From the NCBI RefSeq assembly GCF_902459585.1, contig NZ_CABPSC010000014.1:101022-165021 (forward strand): a stretch of 64,000 nucleotides of DNA, in the 5' to 3' direction. The first letter of the stretch is position 1. Every line of letters begins with the position of its first letter. Origin of the DNA: Pandoraea nosoerga (lineage in GTDB: Bacteria; Pseudomonadota; Gammaproteobacteria; Burkholderiales; Burkholderiaceae). The position numbers and the translations under genes are program-made. The notes below the pieces were generated by a model that saw only the letters and a program-made list of their open reading frames with translations, was not told the DNA's origin and made no database searches. This document shows, piece after piece, positions 19,420 through 26,804 of this stretch.

Positions 19420-19626
19420 TTACTTGCTGGCAGCGGCCGGAGCTTCGGCAGCCGAGGCCTTCTTGGCCGACTTCTTGTGCGACTTCTTGTGCGACGACTT
19501 CTTCTTTGCGGCCGGCTTGCTTGCGGCGGCCGGAGCAGCACCCGCGTCAGCGGCCGGAGCCGAAGCTTGGGCGAACACGCCAGTTGCGAACAGGCCAGCG
19601 ACCAGGGCAGCGATCAGTTTTTTCAT
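19420..19626 (-). CDS. Small secreted Ala/Lys-rich protein (paralogue 1)
   Basis: A 68-residue protein with a clear signal peptide (MKKLIAALVAGLFATGVFA, cleavage near residue 19). The mature part is low-complexity Ala/Pro/Lys with KKKSSHKKSHKKSAKK in the centre, so strongly basic after export. Architecture and composition match the gene 130 nt upstream. A strong terminator follows. I do not recognise a named family; acid-shock (Asr-like) and histone-like Ala/Lys repeats resemble it only in composition. Likely periplasmic; function unknown. Confidence 0.8.
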   Translation of the reverse strand: MKKLIAALVAGLFATGVFAQASAPAADAGAAPAAASKPAAKKKSSHKKSHKKSAKKASAAEAPAAASK

Positions 19627-19753
19627 GAGATTCCTCTTTGGAGCTCGATGTTTGGGTGATGTACTCGTTGACCCGCGAAGTGAGTCATCTCCTATAACGT
19701 CCGTTCAGGACATCGGTTGACAACCGGTTCGCGGATTTTTCGCGCGGCAAGTA

Positions 19754-20005
19754 TTACGGCTTGTTACCGGTGGCCGGCTGGGTCGCCGGACCCTTCTTGC
19801 CAGACTTGTTGTGGTGATGCTTCTTGTGCTTGGCAGTCTTCTTCGCCGGCGCAGCGTGATCGGCCGAGGCCGGCGCCTGCGCTGCCGGACCTGCTGCTGC
19901 AGGCGCAGCCGGTGCGACAGGCGCCGTGGCCGGCGCCGATTGTTGGGCCATCGCGGCGCCGGACACCATCAGGCCGGCGGTCAATGCGAGCAGCAGTTTG
20001 TTCAT
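19754..20005 (-). CDS. Small secreted Ala/Pro/Lys/His-rich protein (paralogue 2)
   Basis: An 83-residue protein with a signal peptide (MNKLLLALTAGLMVSGAAMA), an Ala/Pro-rich middle (~21-52) and a basic C-terminal patch KKTAKHKKHHHNKSGKKG. The three-part plan is the same as the next gene downstream, suggesting duplication followed by length change. The His/Lys cluster could bind metal, anionic polymer or cell wall; this is speculation. It has no cysteine. The ribosome site is GAGGAAA. Function unknown. Confidence 0.78.
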   Translation of the reverse strand: MNKLLLALTAGLMVSGAAMAQQSAPATAPVAPAAPAAAGPAAQAPASADHAAPAKKTAKHKKHHHNKSGKKGPATQPATGNKP

Positions 20006-20057
20006 GACTGGGTTTCCTCGTTTCGGTTGGTGGTGCGTATGTTGCGCACCTGCTCCC

Positions 20058-20648
20058 TCAACGAGAGGCGCGTGTGCCGCGTTGACCGGAAAGTGTAAGT
20101 ATTTGTTGCGGCAGCTCGCACCATTGACCCGGTGCGAGTTTCAGGGAGAACACGTCGACCGGCCCGATCGCCACGCGCACCAGGCGCAGGGTCGGCTTGC
20201 CCACGGCGGCGGTCATGCGGCGCACCTGCCGGTTCTTGCCTTCGACGAGTTTGATTTCGAGCCAGTGCGTTGGGATACTGGCCCGGTAGCGGATAGGCGG
20301 GTCGCGCAGCCAGAGACCGTCCGGCTCGGCGATTTGCCGGGCCTCGCAGGGCAACGTGACGAAGTCGCCCAGGTCCAGCCCCCTACGCAGGCGCTCGAGC
20401 GCGGCCTCGTCGCAGGCGCCTTCGACCTGCGCCCAATAGGTCTTGGGCAGCTTGCGTTCGGGCTCGGCAATGCGCGCCTGCAGCCGACCGTCGTCGGTGA
20501 GCAGCAGCAGGCCTTCGCTGTCGGCGTCGAGTCGGCCTGCGGGATACACGCCGGGACGTTGCACCCACTCGGCGAGCGTGGGTCGCGTCGGGTGCGGCGA
20601 GAACTGACAGATGGTGCCGAACGGTTTGTTGAGCGCGAGAAGTGTCAT
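20058..20648 (-). CDS. rluE: 23S rRNA pseudouridine synthase, RluE-type
   Basis: A 196-residue RsuA/RluB/E/F-family enzyme. [13 protein letters not shown] opens the fold, [14 protein letters not shown] (38-51) carries the catalytic Asp41, and [15 protein letters not shown] and the final LSG stretch complete it. It lacks an S4 domain, as RluE does. RluE modifies U2457 of 23S rRNA in E. coli; the exact position here is inferred. An upstream ATG at 20708 would add 20 unmatched residues. It is divergent from icd. Confidence 0.9.
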   Translation of the reverse strand: MTLLALNKPFGTICQFSPHPTRPTLAEWVQRPGVYPAGRLDADSEGLLLLTDDGRLQARIAEPERKLPKTYWAQVEGACDEAALERLRRGLDLGDFVTLPCEARQIAEPDGLWLRDPPIRYRASIPTHWLEIKLVEGKNRQVRRMTAAVGKPTLRLVRVAIGPVDVFSLKLAPGQWCELPQQILTLSGQRGTRASR

Positions 20649-20725
20649 ACGGTGAAACGAGAGTCGGAGCTGCCAATGCCAGGGCTGGCCTCTGGTCAGC
20701 CTGGCCATGTTAATGCATAATCGGT

Positions 20726-20760
20726 GACCTGAGTCTTATGTCTTATATAAGACTCAGGTC
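20726..20760. promoter_or_regulatory. Long inverted repeat with nested TCTTATATAAGA dyad upstream of icd
   Basis: Perfect 14-bp arms GACCTGAGTCTTAT (20726-20739) and ATAAGACTCAGGTC (20747-20760) surround GTCTTAT. This produces three half-sites of GTCTTAT/ATAAGAC, and the inner GTCTTATATAAGAC (20740-20753) is itself a perfect palindrome. It shares TCTTATATAAGA with the site at 5779-5790. It lies ~115 bp before icd and 78 bp before rluE and may control either. A structural RNA role is also possible. Confidence 0.55.
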
Positions 20761-20873
20761 TTGTCATACGCGCGGATGAGCGCAGTGACTACAATAGGAC
20801 GGAAATGTGCCGGCGAGTCCCCCCATGTCGCTCGTGCCGGGCACTCAGTTCGATCTTTCATTGGAGCCCCACC

Positions 20874-22127
20874 ATGTCGTATCAGCACATCAAGGTACCG
20901 GCCGGCGAGAAGATTACCGTCAACAAGGATTTTTCCCTCAACGTGCCGGACAATCCGATCATCCCGTACATCGAAGGCGACGGCACGGGCGTGGATATTA
21001 CGCCGGTGATGCTCAAGGTGGTCGATGCCGCCGTGCACAAAGCCTATGGCGGCAAGCGCAGGATCAGCTGGATGGAGATCTACGCGGGCGAGAAGTCGAC
21101 GCGCGTGTATGGGCCGGACGTGTGGTTGCCCGACGAGACGCTCGAAGTCGTGCGCGATTACGTCGTCTCGATCAAGGGGCCGCTCACGACGCCCGTCGGC
21201 GGCGGCATTCGTTCGCTGAACGTCGCGCTGCGCCAGCAACTCGATCTGTACGTGTGTCTGCGTCCGGTGCAGTACTTCAAGGGCGTGCCCTCGCCGGTGC
21301 GCCAGCCGGAGAAGATCAACATGGTGATCTTCCGCGAGAACTCGGAGGACATCTACGCAGGCATCGAATGGGAGGCCGAGTCGGCGGGCGCGAAGAAGCT
21401 CATCGCCTTCCTGCGCGACGAAATGGGCGTGAGCAAGATCCGCTTCCCGCAGACCTCGGGCATCGGCGTAAAGCCGGTGTCGCGCGAGGGCACGGACCGG
21501 CTGGTGCGCAAGGCGATTCAGTACGCCATCGACAACGATCGCGATTCGGTCACGCTGGTCCACAAGGGCAACATCATGAAATTCACCGAGGGGGCGTTCC
21601 GCGATTGGGGCTACGCGCTCGCCAGGAAGGAGTTCGGCGCCACGGAGATCGACGGCGGTCCGTGGTGCAAGGTGAAGAATCCGAAGACGGGCAAGGACAT
21701 CGTGATCAAGGACTCGATTGCCGACGCCTTCCTGCAGCAAATCCTGCTTCGCCCGGCCGAATACGACGTGATCGCCACGCTGAACCTGAACGGCGACTAC
21801 ATCTCGGACGCGCTCGCGGCGCAAGTCGGCGGCATCGGTATCGCCCCGGGCGCGAACCTGTCCGATTCCGTGGCGATGTTCGAAGCGACGCATGGCACGG
21901 CACCGAAGTACGCGGGCAAGGACTACGTGAATCCGGGTTCGGAAATTCTTTCGGCCGAGATGATGCTGCGTCATCTGGGGTGGACGCAGGCCGCCGATCT
22001 CATCATCGCGTCGATGGAAAAGTCGATTCTCTCGAAGAAGGTGACCTACGATTTCGCGCGTCTGATGGAAGGTGCGACGCAAGTGTCGTGCTCCGGCTTC
22101 GGCGACGTGATGATCGAGAACATGTAA
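20874..22127 (+). CDS. icd: Isocitrate dehydrogenase (NADP+)
   Basis: Oxidatively decarboxylates isocitrate to 2-oxoglutarate in the TCA cycle. The 417-residue protein shows [11 protein letters not shown] (33-43), the [11 protein letters not shown] segment with Ser114 (the phosphorylation-site position of E. coli Icd) and Arg120, ENSEDIYAG and [20 protein letters not shown] near the C-terminus, consistent with NADP specificity. The ATG at 20874 matches homologues; earlier in-frame codons do not. The dyad at 20726-20760 is the likely control element. Confidence 0.96.
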   Translation: MSYQHIKVPAGEKITVNKDFSLNVPDNPIIPYIEGDGTGVDITPVMLKVVDAAVHKAYGGKRRISWMEIYAGEKSTRVYGPDVWLPDETLEVVRDYVVSIKGPLTTPVGGGIRSLNVALRQQLDLYVCLRPVQYFKGVPSPVRQPEKINMVIFRENSEDIYAGIEWEAESAGAKKLIAFLRDEMGVSKIRFPQTSGIGVKPVSREGTDRLVRKAIQYAIDNDRDSVTLVHKGNIMKFTEGAFRDWGYALARKEFGATEIDGGPWCKVKNPKTGKDIVIKDSIADAFLQQILLRPAEYDVIATLNLNGDYISDALAAQVGGIGIAPGANLSDSVAMFEATHGTAPKYAGKDYVNPGSEILSAEMMLRHLGWTQAADLIIASMEKSILSKKVTYDFARLMEGATQVSCSGFGDVMIENM

Positions 22128-22199
22128 GCGTCATCGGCGTGCCGCGACAGGTTTCGGAAAAGCGGGAAGGCGCTCGTCACGGGCGCTGCATGGGGGGCG

Positions 22200-22628
22200 C
22201 TATTGCACGACGACGGTGGTGGTGACCCGATGCTCGCCGCTGCCGGGAACGCGGCTGGTGAACTCCCGCGGGAAGCCGACCGTCCACACCACCACGTCGG
22301 TGCCCGCAACCTGTCCGGCCTGATACCAGACGACCATGCCGGGAAAGCGCATCGTCTCGCAGCGCTGGCCGTCCGGCACCGTGTACTCGATCCATTCGGC
22401 CATGACCTCGCCGAGCGCCGGTGTCGAGTCCAGCTCGAAGGTCGGCTGCCCGAGCGAGCGGCACAGCACACTGTAATTCGACTGCACCCAGATCGCGACC
22501 TTCTGGCCAACGGCCACGCTCACTTCGAGGGTCCGCGGCGGATACGCCGACTGCGCCCGCACCGCACACGCGCCTGACATGCAGGCGACGACAACCATGA
22601 CGCGCAACACCGTTCGTATGGCGTCCAT
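22200..22628 (-). CDS. Secreted hypothetical protein behind a poly-G tract
   Basis: A 142-residue protein with a signal peptide (to about residue 25, VRAQ). The mature part is predicted mostly beta, with two Cys (in SNYSVLC and GQRCE) that could form a disulphide, and a C-terminal REFTSRVPGSGEHRVTTTVVVQ-type beta strand region. It resembles a small single-domain adhesin or binding fold in general pattern, but I cannot name a family. Ten consecutive G lie 13-23 nt upstream of its ATG on its own strand. Confidence 0.65.
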   Translation of the reverse strand: MDAIRTVLRVMVVVACMSGACAVRAQSAYPPRTLEVSVAVGQKVAIWVQSNYSVLCRSLGQPTFELDSTPALGEVMAEWIEYTVPDGQRCETMRFPGMVVWYQAGQVAGTDVVVWTVGFPREFTSRVPGSGEHRVTTTVVVQ

Positions 22629-22641
22629 GACGGATCTCCCG

Positions 22642-22651
22642 CCCCCCCCCC
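22642..22651 (-). repeat. Homopolymer G10 tract upstream of the secreted hypothetical gene
   Basis: Ten C on the plus strand, hence G10 on the coding strand, followed by CGGGAGATCCGTC and the ATG at 22628. The tract sits immediately 5' of the GGGAGA ribosome site, so slippage would change promoter-to-SD spacing rather than reading frame. Confidence 0.9.
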
Positions 22652-22782
22652 TTTAAGGCCGACGCTGCGGCGTTCTCGCGTCCAGGCAACGCGTCGGTCA
22701 GACGCTTTCATTACAGTGCACGAGCGCGTGCATGGCAAGGCGACATCGCACGCGGGCGTCGTGCCGCGCCGGCGGCCGTTCA

Positions 22783-23706
22783 TCAACGTCCATCGAAACA
22801 GGCCGCAAGCCGCTGTTGCTCGAACGCCTGCGCCACGTGGTCCACGAATACTCGCGTGCGAAGCGGCAATTGCTTCTTGTTCGAGTAGTAGATGAACACA
22901 CCACCGTACTCTTCGTACCAGCCGGGCAGCAGACGCCGGAGGCGGCCGTCGGCCAGCAGGGGGGCTGCGTGCGGCATCGGCAGCAGCGCCACACCGTAGC
23001 CGAGCGCCACGGCATGGGCCATCGCTTCGGGGTCGTCGAAGATCATGCGCGTGCGCGCCTCGACGTTTGCGCGCTCGCCGATGGCGTTTCTCAACTCCCA
23101 CGCACGCAGCCGTCCGCTGGTGCCCGAGCGGCGGAGGATGGCGTCGAACGCGACGAGCTCCGACGGATGCGTGGGCGCCGCACGGCCCGCCATGTACGCC
23201 GGCGCGGCACAGATCACGGCATAAGTCGGTGCGAGACGACGGGCGATCACACCGGGCGTCAGTTCGATGCCGCCGCCGATGGCCGCGTCAAATCCTTCGG
23301 CGACCACATCCACGCTACGGTTCTCGAAGCGCCAGTCGGGCACGATGTCGGGATAGCGCGCAAGGAAATCCCCAAGCAGCGGCACCAGGTACTGCCGGCC
23401 GAACGAGTGCGCAACGCTCACCTTGAGCACGCCGGACGGCGCGCTCTCGCGCTCGGCCGCACGCGAGAAGGCGTCGGCGAGCGCGGCGAACGGTGCGTCC
23501 ACGTCGAGCAGGAAACGCTCCCCGCCGGCCGTCAACGTAAGACTGCGCGTGCTGCGATGAAACAGCCGCAAGCCCAGCCTCGCCTCGAGTCGTGCCACGT
23601 TCTTGCTCACCGCCGCGGGCGTCATGCCCAGCCGACGTGCGGCCGCGGAGAAACTTCCGGCACGCGCGCTCAGCACGAACGATTCGATCAGGTGCATGGC
23701 ATCCAT
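22783..23706 (-). CDS. LysR-family transcriptional regulator (divergent from SDR gene)
   Basis: A 307-residue LTTR: winged helix-turn-helix in residues ~3-62 (SFSAAARRLGMTPAAVSKNVARLE), linker helix, then a periplasmic-binding-like effector domain with GFDAAIGGGIELTPGVIARRL. It belongs by pattern to the large DsdC/YafC-like group that often controls the adjacent gene. It is divergent from an SDR gene with 107 bp between starts, the classic arrangement for autoregulation plus activation of the neighbour. The effector is unknown. Confidence 0.9.
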   Translation of the reverse strand: MDAMHLIESFVLSARAGSFSAAARRLGMTPAAVSKNVARLEARLGLRLFHRSTRSLTLTAGGERFLLDVDAPFAALADAFSRAAERESAPSGVLKVSVAHSFGRQYLVPLLGDFLARYPDIVPDWRFENRSVDVVAEGFDAAIGGGIELTPGVIARRLAPTYAVICAAPAYMAGRAAPTHPSELVAFDAILRRSGTSGRLRAWELRNAIGERANVEARTRMIFDDPEAMAHAVALGYGVALLPMPHAAPLLADGRLRRLLPGWYEEYGGVFIYYSNKKQLPLRTRVFVDHVAQAFEQQRLAACFDGR

Positions 23707-23724
23707 CGTTTATCTATTCCTGAT

Positions 23725-23798
23725 GGTTGAAACTGATGATCTTTATTATCGCCTAGTTGCGATGTAATCGGGCGACCATACTGACGCTACTTTCAACC
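23725..23798. promoter_or_regulatory. Separated inverted repeats in the LysR/SDR intergenic region
   Basis: GGTTGAAA (23725-23732) and TTTCAACC (23791-23798) are perfect 8-bp complements at opposite ends of the 107-bp divergent region, one near each start codon. They could be paired sites for the LysR protein. The evidence is only the sequence symmetry. Confidence 0.3.
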
Positions 23799-23813
23799 GA
23801 AATGGAGTCAACC

Positions 23814-24557
23814 ATGGCAACGAATTTCCGGGACAAGGTGGTTTTCGTGACGGGCGGTTCGCGCGGCATCGGCGCTGCGATCGTTCAGCGTTTCGCGCAC
23901 GAGGGCGCTGCCGTCGCCTTCACGTACAAGGGCTCGAAGGCCGCGGCCGAGACCCTGGCCGCGCGCATCGAGCAAGCGGGCGGCCGCGCGCTCGCTTTGC
24001 CGGCCGACGCTGCCGACGCCGCAGCGCTCGCTCGTGCGGTCGACGACGCCGCGCATCGGTTCGGGCGCATCGACATTCTGGTCAATAACGCCGGCGTGTT
24101 TTCCATGGCGCCGATCGCCGATCTCGCGCTCGAGGAATTCGACCGGATGGTGGATGTGAACGTGCGCTCGGTGTTCGTCGCGTCGAAGGCGGCGCTCGCG
24201 CACATGGGCGAGGGCGGCCGCATCATCAACATCGGTTCGTGCAATGCGGATCGCATGGCCTTCGTGGGCGGTGCCACGTATTCGATGAGCAAGGCGGCGC
24301 TCGTGGGGCTCGTGAAGGGCATGGCGCGCGACCTTGGTCCGCGGGGCATCACCGTCAACAACGTGCAGCCGGGGCCGACCAACACCGACATGAATCCGGC
24401 GACAGGCGAGTTCGCCGGCGGCATGCACGAGCTCATGGCGCTCAAGCGCCATGCCCGGCCGGAAGAGATCGCAGCAATGGTCGCATACGTCGCCAGCGAA
24501 GAAGCCGGCTTTGTGACCGGAGCGAGCCTCACCATCGACGGCGGCTACAGCGCGTGA
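23814..24557 (+). CDS. SDR-family oxidoreductase
   Basis: A 247-residue classical short-chain dehydrogenase: TGGSRGIG (13-20), NNAG (91-94), Ser142, Tyr156 and Lys160 (YSMSK), then the PGPTNTDMNP loop and a C-terminal IDGGY. TYKGSK after the second strand suggests NADP(H) preference. The product is FabG-like in sequence but, being LysR-controlled and isolated, is more probably a catabolic or detoxifying reductase. GGAG sits 7 nt before the chosen ATG; an ATG four codons earlier is less well placed. Confidence 0.88.
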   Translation: MATNFRDKVVFVTGGSRGIGAAIVQRFAHEGAAVAFTYKGSKAAAETLAARIEQAGGRALALPADAADAAALARAVDDAAHRFGRIDILVNNAGVFSMAPIADLALEEFDRMVDVNVRSVFVASKAALAHMGEGGRIINIGSCNADRMAFVGGATYSMSKAALVGLVKGMARDLGPRGITVNNVQPGPTNTDMNPATGEFAGGMHELMALKRHARPEEIAAMVAYVASEEAGFVTGASLTIDGGYSA

Positions 24558-24608
24558 TTCGCCCCGGTGTGACGCGTGGTGCAGGGCGGCCGCGGGCGGC
24601 CGGGCGTC

Positions 24609-25520
24609 TCACTCCGAGAACAGATCGAACAGCAGCGCGCGCATCCACTGGCTGGCCGGCTCGCGGTGGTAGCGCGCATGCCAGAAGAGGTTGATCTGCA
24701 CGTCGGGCAGTTCGAGCGGATGGTCGACGTAGCGCAGGCCGAAGTGCTGTGCGCTGCGTTGCGCGAACTTCTCCGTCACCGTGGCGATAAGGTCAGTGGC
24801 GTGCAGGATGTCGGCCAGCGCCACAAAGTGCGGCACACGCAGCCGGATATTGCGCTGCACGTGCGCGCGTGCCATCAGGTCGTCGACCTGCCCGTGGCCG
24901 GTGCCCGCCGCGACCACCATCACCTGTTCGGCCCGCTCGAAATCCTCGCGCGTCATGCGGCGGCGTCCGGGCCGGTCGAGCGGGTGTCCGGGCCGGAACA
25001 TGCACACATATCGCTGGCGAAAGAGCCGGCGCTGAAAGAACGCCGCCGTGAGGTCCGGCAAGTGCCCCACCGCGAGATCCACCTGACCGGCCGCCATCTC
25101 CTCGTGCAGGTTGATCGCCGTGTTGCGCACCGTGCTGACCGTAATCCCGGGCGCCCGCGCGCCCAGTGCATGCATGAGCTTCGGCAGGAAATGGACTTCA
25201 CCGATGTCCGTCATGGCGATCCGAAACGCTCGCTGGCTGGTGGCCGGATCGAACGCGAGCTGCCGGTTGAACACGCCGTGCAGCGCGTCGAGCGCGGCGG
25301 CCACGGGCTCGGCCAGCTCGATGGCGAGCGGCGTGGGCAGCATGCCGCGCGACGTCCGGATGAACAGTTCGTCGTTGAACAGCTTGCGCAGGCGCGCGAG
25401 CGAGTTGCTCACGGCCGGCTGCGTGACACCGAGCGCTTCGGCCACGCGTGAGACGCGTCGCGCGTTGTACAGATGCTGGAAGACCACCAGCAGATTCAGG
25501 TCGACGGAATGCAGGTCCAT
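24609..25520 (-). CDS. LysR-family regulator, NahR/NagR-like, divergent from the Rieske oxygenase operon
   Basis: A 303-residue LTTR starting MDLHSVDLNLLVVFQHLYNA, with helix-turn-helix SRVAEALGVTQPAVSNSLARLR (~24-45) and an effector domain. The DLNLLVVF opening and the TRTSRGMLPTP-like stretch after the HTH are typical of the NahR/NagR/NodD/LinR branch that responds to aromatic acids. Together with its position next to a nag-type operon, salicylate or a related acid is a reasonable effector guess, not a demonstrated one. Confidence 0.88.
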   Translation of the reverse strand: MDLHSVDLNLLVVFQHLYNARRVSRVAEALGVTQPAVSNSLARLRKLFNDELFIRTSRGMLPTPLAIELAEPVAAALDALHGVFNRQLAFDPATSQRAFRIAMTDIGEVHFLPKLMHALGARAPGITVSTVRNTAINLHEEMAAGQVDLAVGHLPDLTAAFFQRRLFRQRYVCMFRPGHPLDRPGRRRMTREDFERAEQVMVVAAGTGHGQVDDLMARAHVQRNIRLRVPHFVALADILHATDLIATVTEKFAQRSAQHFGLRYVDHPLELPDVQINLFWHARYHREPASQWMRALLFDLFSE

Positions 25521-25560
25521 GGAGTTTGCCCCGTGGGCGCCAGGCCCCTCGGCGATGGCT

Positions 25561-25617
25561 CAGTGAAATCACTGAAATTTATGAATTATATAAACGAGAT
25601 TCTATTGGTTTATATAA
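25561..25617. promoter_or_regulatory. Dyad operators between the NahR-like LysR gene and the oxygenase operon
   Basis: Two perfect inverted repeats: CAGTGA-AA-TCACTG (25561-25574), 41 bp from the lysR start; and TTATATAAAC (25586-25595) with GTTTATATAA (25608-25617), spacer 12. The surrounding AT-rich stretch stands out from the GC-rich flanks. They are candidate LysR binding and promoter elements for the divergent transcripts. Confidence 0.45.
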
Positions 25618-25702
25618 CGTGTTGCGCGATGCTACTTGCAAACGGCGTCGGAACGCCACCGACGGCGCCCCGCGGGCGCCGCGAGAACGGAGACGAATCC
25701 CC

Positions 25703-26764
25703 ATGCAAGTTCACGTGCGACCGCTCGGCGAGCGCATCGAAGTCGCCGCCGGCGACAACCTCCTGAAGGTCCTGACGGACCGGCAGATTCCCATCTCCCA
25801 TAGCTGTCTTGCCGGACGCTGCGGCACCTGTCGGTGCCGCGTCGTATCGGGCGACGTCCGGCAGGCCGAGCATGTCGAATACCGCCATCACGAAGCCGAT
25901 GCCGCACGCGGCGAGCGCCACGTCCTCGCGTGTCAGTCGAGCGTGCATGGCGACTGCGAAATCGAGCTGCCGGAACTCGACGAGGTCGTGGTCCACCCCG
26001 CGAAGATCCTGAAGGCGACGGTGCTTGCCATCGAGCCGCTCACGCACGATATCAAGCGCCTCGTCCTCAAGCCGGCCAAGCCGCTCAGCTTCTCGCCCGG
26101 TCAGTACGCCACGCTGCAATTCACACCCGAGCACATCCGTCCGTACTCGATGGCCGGGCTCGCCGACGACGATACGCTGGAGTTCCATATCCGCCGTGTA
26201 GCGGGCGGCGCCGTCACCGGGTATGTCGACGAACGGCTCAAGGTTGGCGACGTCGTGCGGGTGTCGGGGCCGCTCGGGACGTCGTATCTGCGCACGCGTC
26301 ACGACGGTCCGATGCTCTGCGTGGCGGGCGGCACGGGTCTCGCGCCCGTGCTGTCGATCGTGCGCGGCGCGCTCGCGCGGGGCATGACCAATCCCATCGA
26401 AGTCTACGTTGGGGCACGCTCGCCGGCCGACGTCTACGGGCTTGGGTGGCTGCGTGAACTCGCATCGCGCCACGAGGGCATTCGTTTGCACGTCGTGACG
26501 ACGATGGGGGCGCCGGGTGTGCCCGATGCGACGGGTGCGCCGGGTGCGCCGGGTGCGCGGGAGGCCGCGCTCGCCGGCTCGCGCATCGGCCACGTCACCG
26601 ACGTGCTCGCCACCGACTTTTCCCATGCCGATGCGCTGCGCGGCTGGCGCGCCTACCTGTGCGGCGCGCCGCCCATGGTCGATGCCGCCGCCCGGCTGCT
26701 GCGCGCGCGCGGCATCGGAGCGTCGCACATATACGCCGACGCGTTTTACGCGAAAGCCGCGTGA
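25703..26764 (+). CDS. nagAa: Oxygenase reductase component, NagAa-like ([2Fe-2S] ferredoxin-FAD-NADH)
   Basis: A 353-residue electron-transfer protein. An N-terminal plant-type [2Fe-2S] domain has Cys35, 40, 43 and 77 (SCLAGRCGTCRCRV). An FNR-type FAD domain has RPYSMAG (146-152), and an NAD domain has GGTGLAPV (209-216). It takes electrons from NAD(P)H and passes them to the Rieske ferredoxin two genes downstream. First gene of the operon; GGAGA precedes the ATG. Residues ~269-291 are a Gly/Ala/Pro insert encoded by a 9-bp tandem repeat, making it somewhat longer than I expect for NagAa. The symbol rests on gene order and architecture. Confidence 0.82.
   Translation: MQVHVRPLGERIEVAAGDNLLKVLTDRQIPISHSCLAGRCGTCRCRVVSGDVRQAEHVEYRHHEADAARGERHVLACQSSVHGDCEIELPELDEVVVHPAKILKATVLAIEPLTHDIKRLVLKPAKPLSFSPGQYATLQFTPEHIRPYSMAGLADDDTLEFHIRRVAGGAVTGYVDERLKVGDVVRVSGPLGTSYLRTRHDGPMLCVAGGTGLAPVLSIVRGALARGMTNPIEVYVGARSPADVYGLGWLRELASRHEGIRLHVVTTMGAPGVPDATGAPGAPGAREAALAGSRIGHVTDVLATDFSHADALRGWRAYLCGAPPMVDAAARLLRARGIGASHIYADAFYAKAA
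26533..26559 (+). repeat. In-frame 9-bp tandem repeat in the reductase gene
   Basis: Three contiguous copies of GGGTGCGCC (26533-26541, 26542-26550, and 26551-26559 with one mismatch) encode Gly-Ala-Pro repeats in a linker after the NAD-binding loop. Confidence 0.9.
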
Positions 26765-26804
26765 CGCCGCCCGCGTCCCCCAGCATTTCCCTCAGGAGAC
26801 AACC

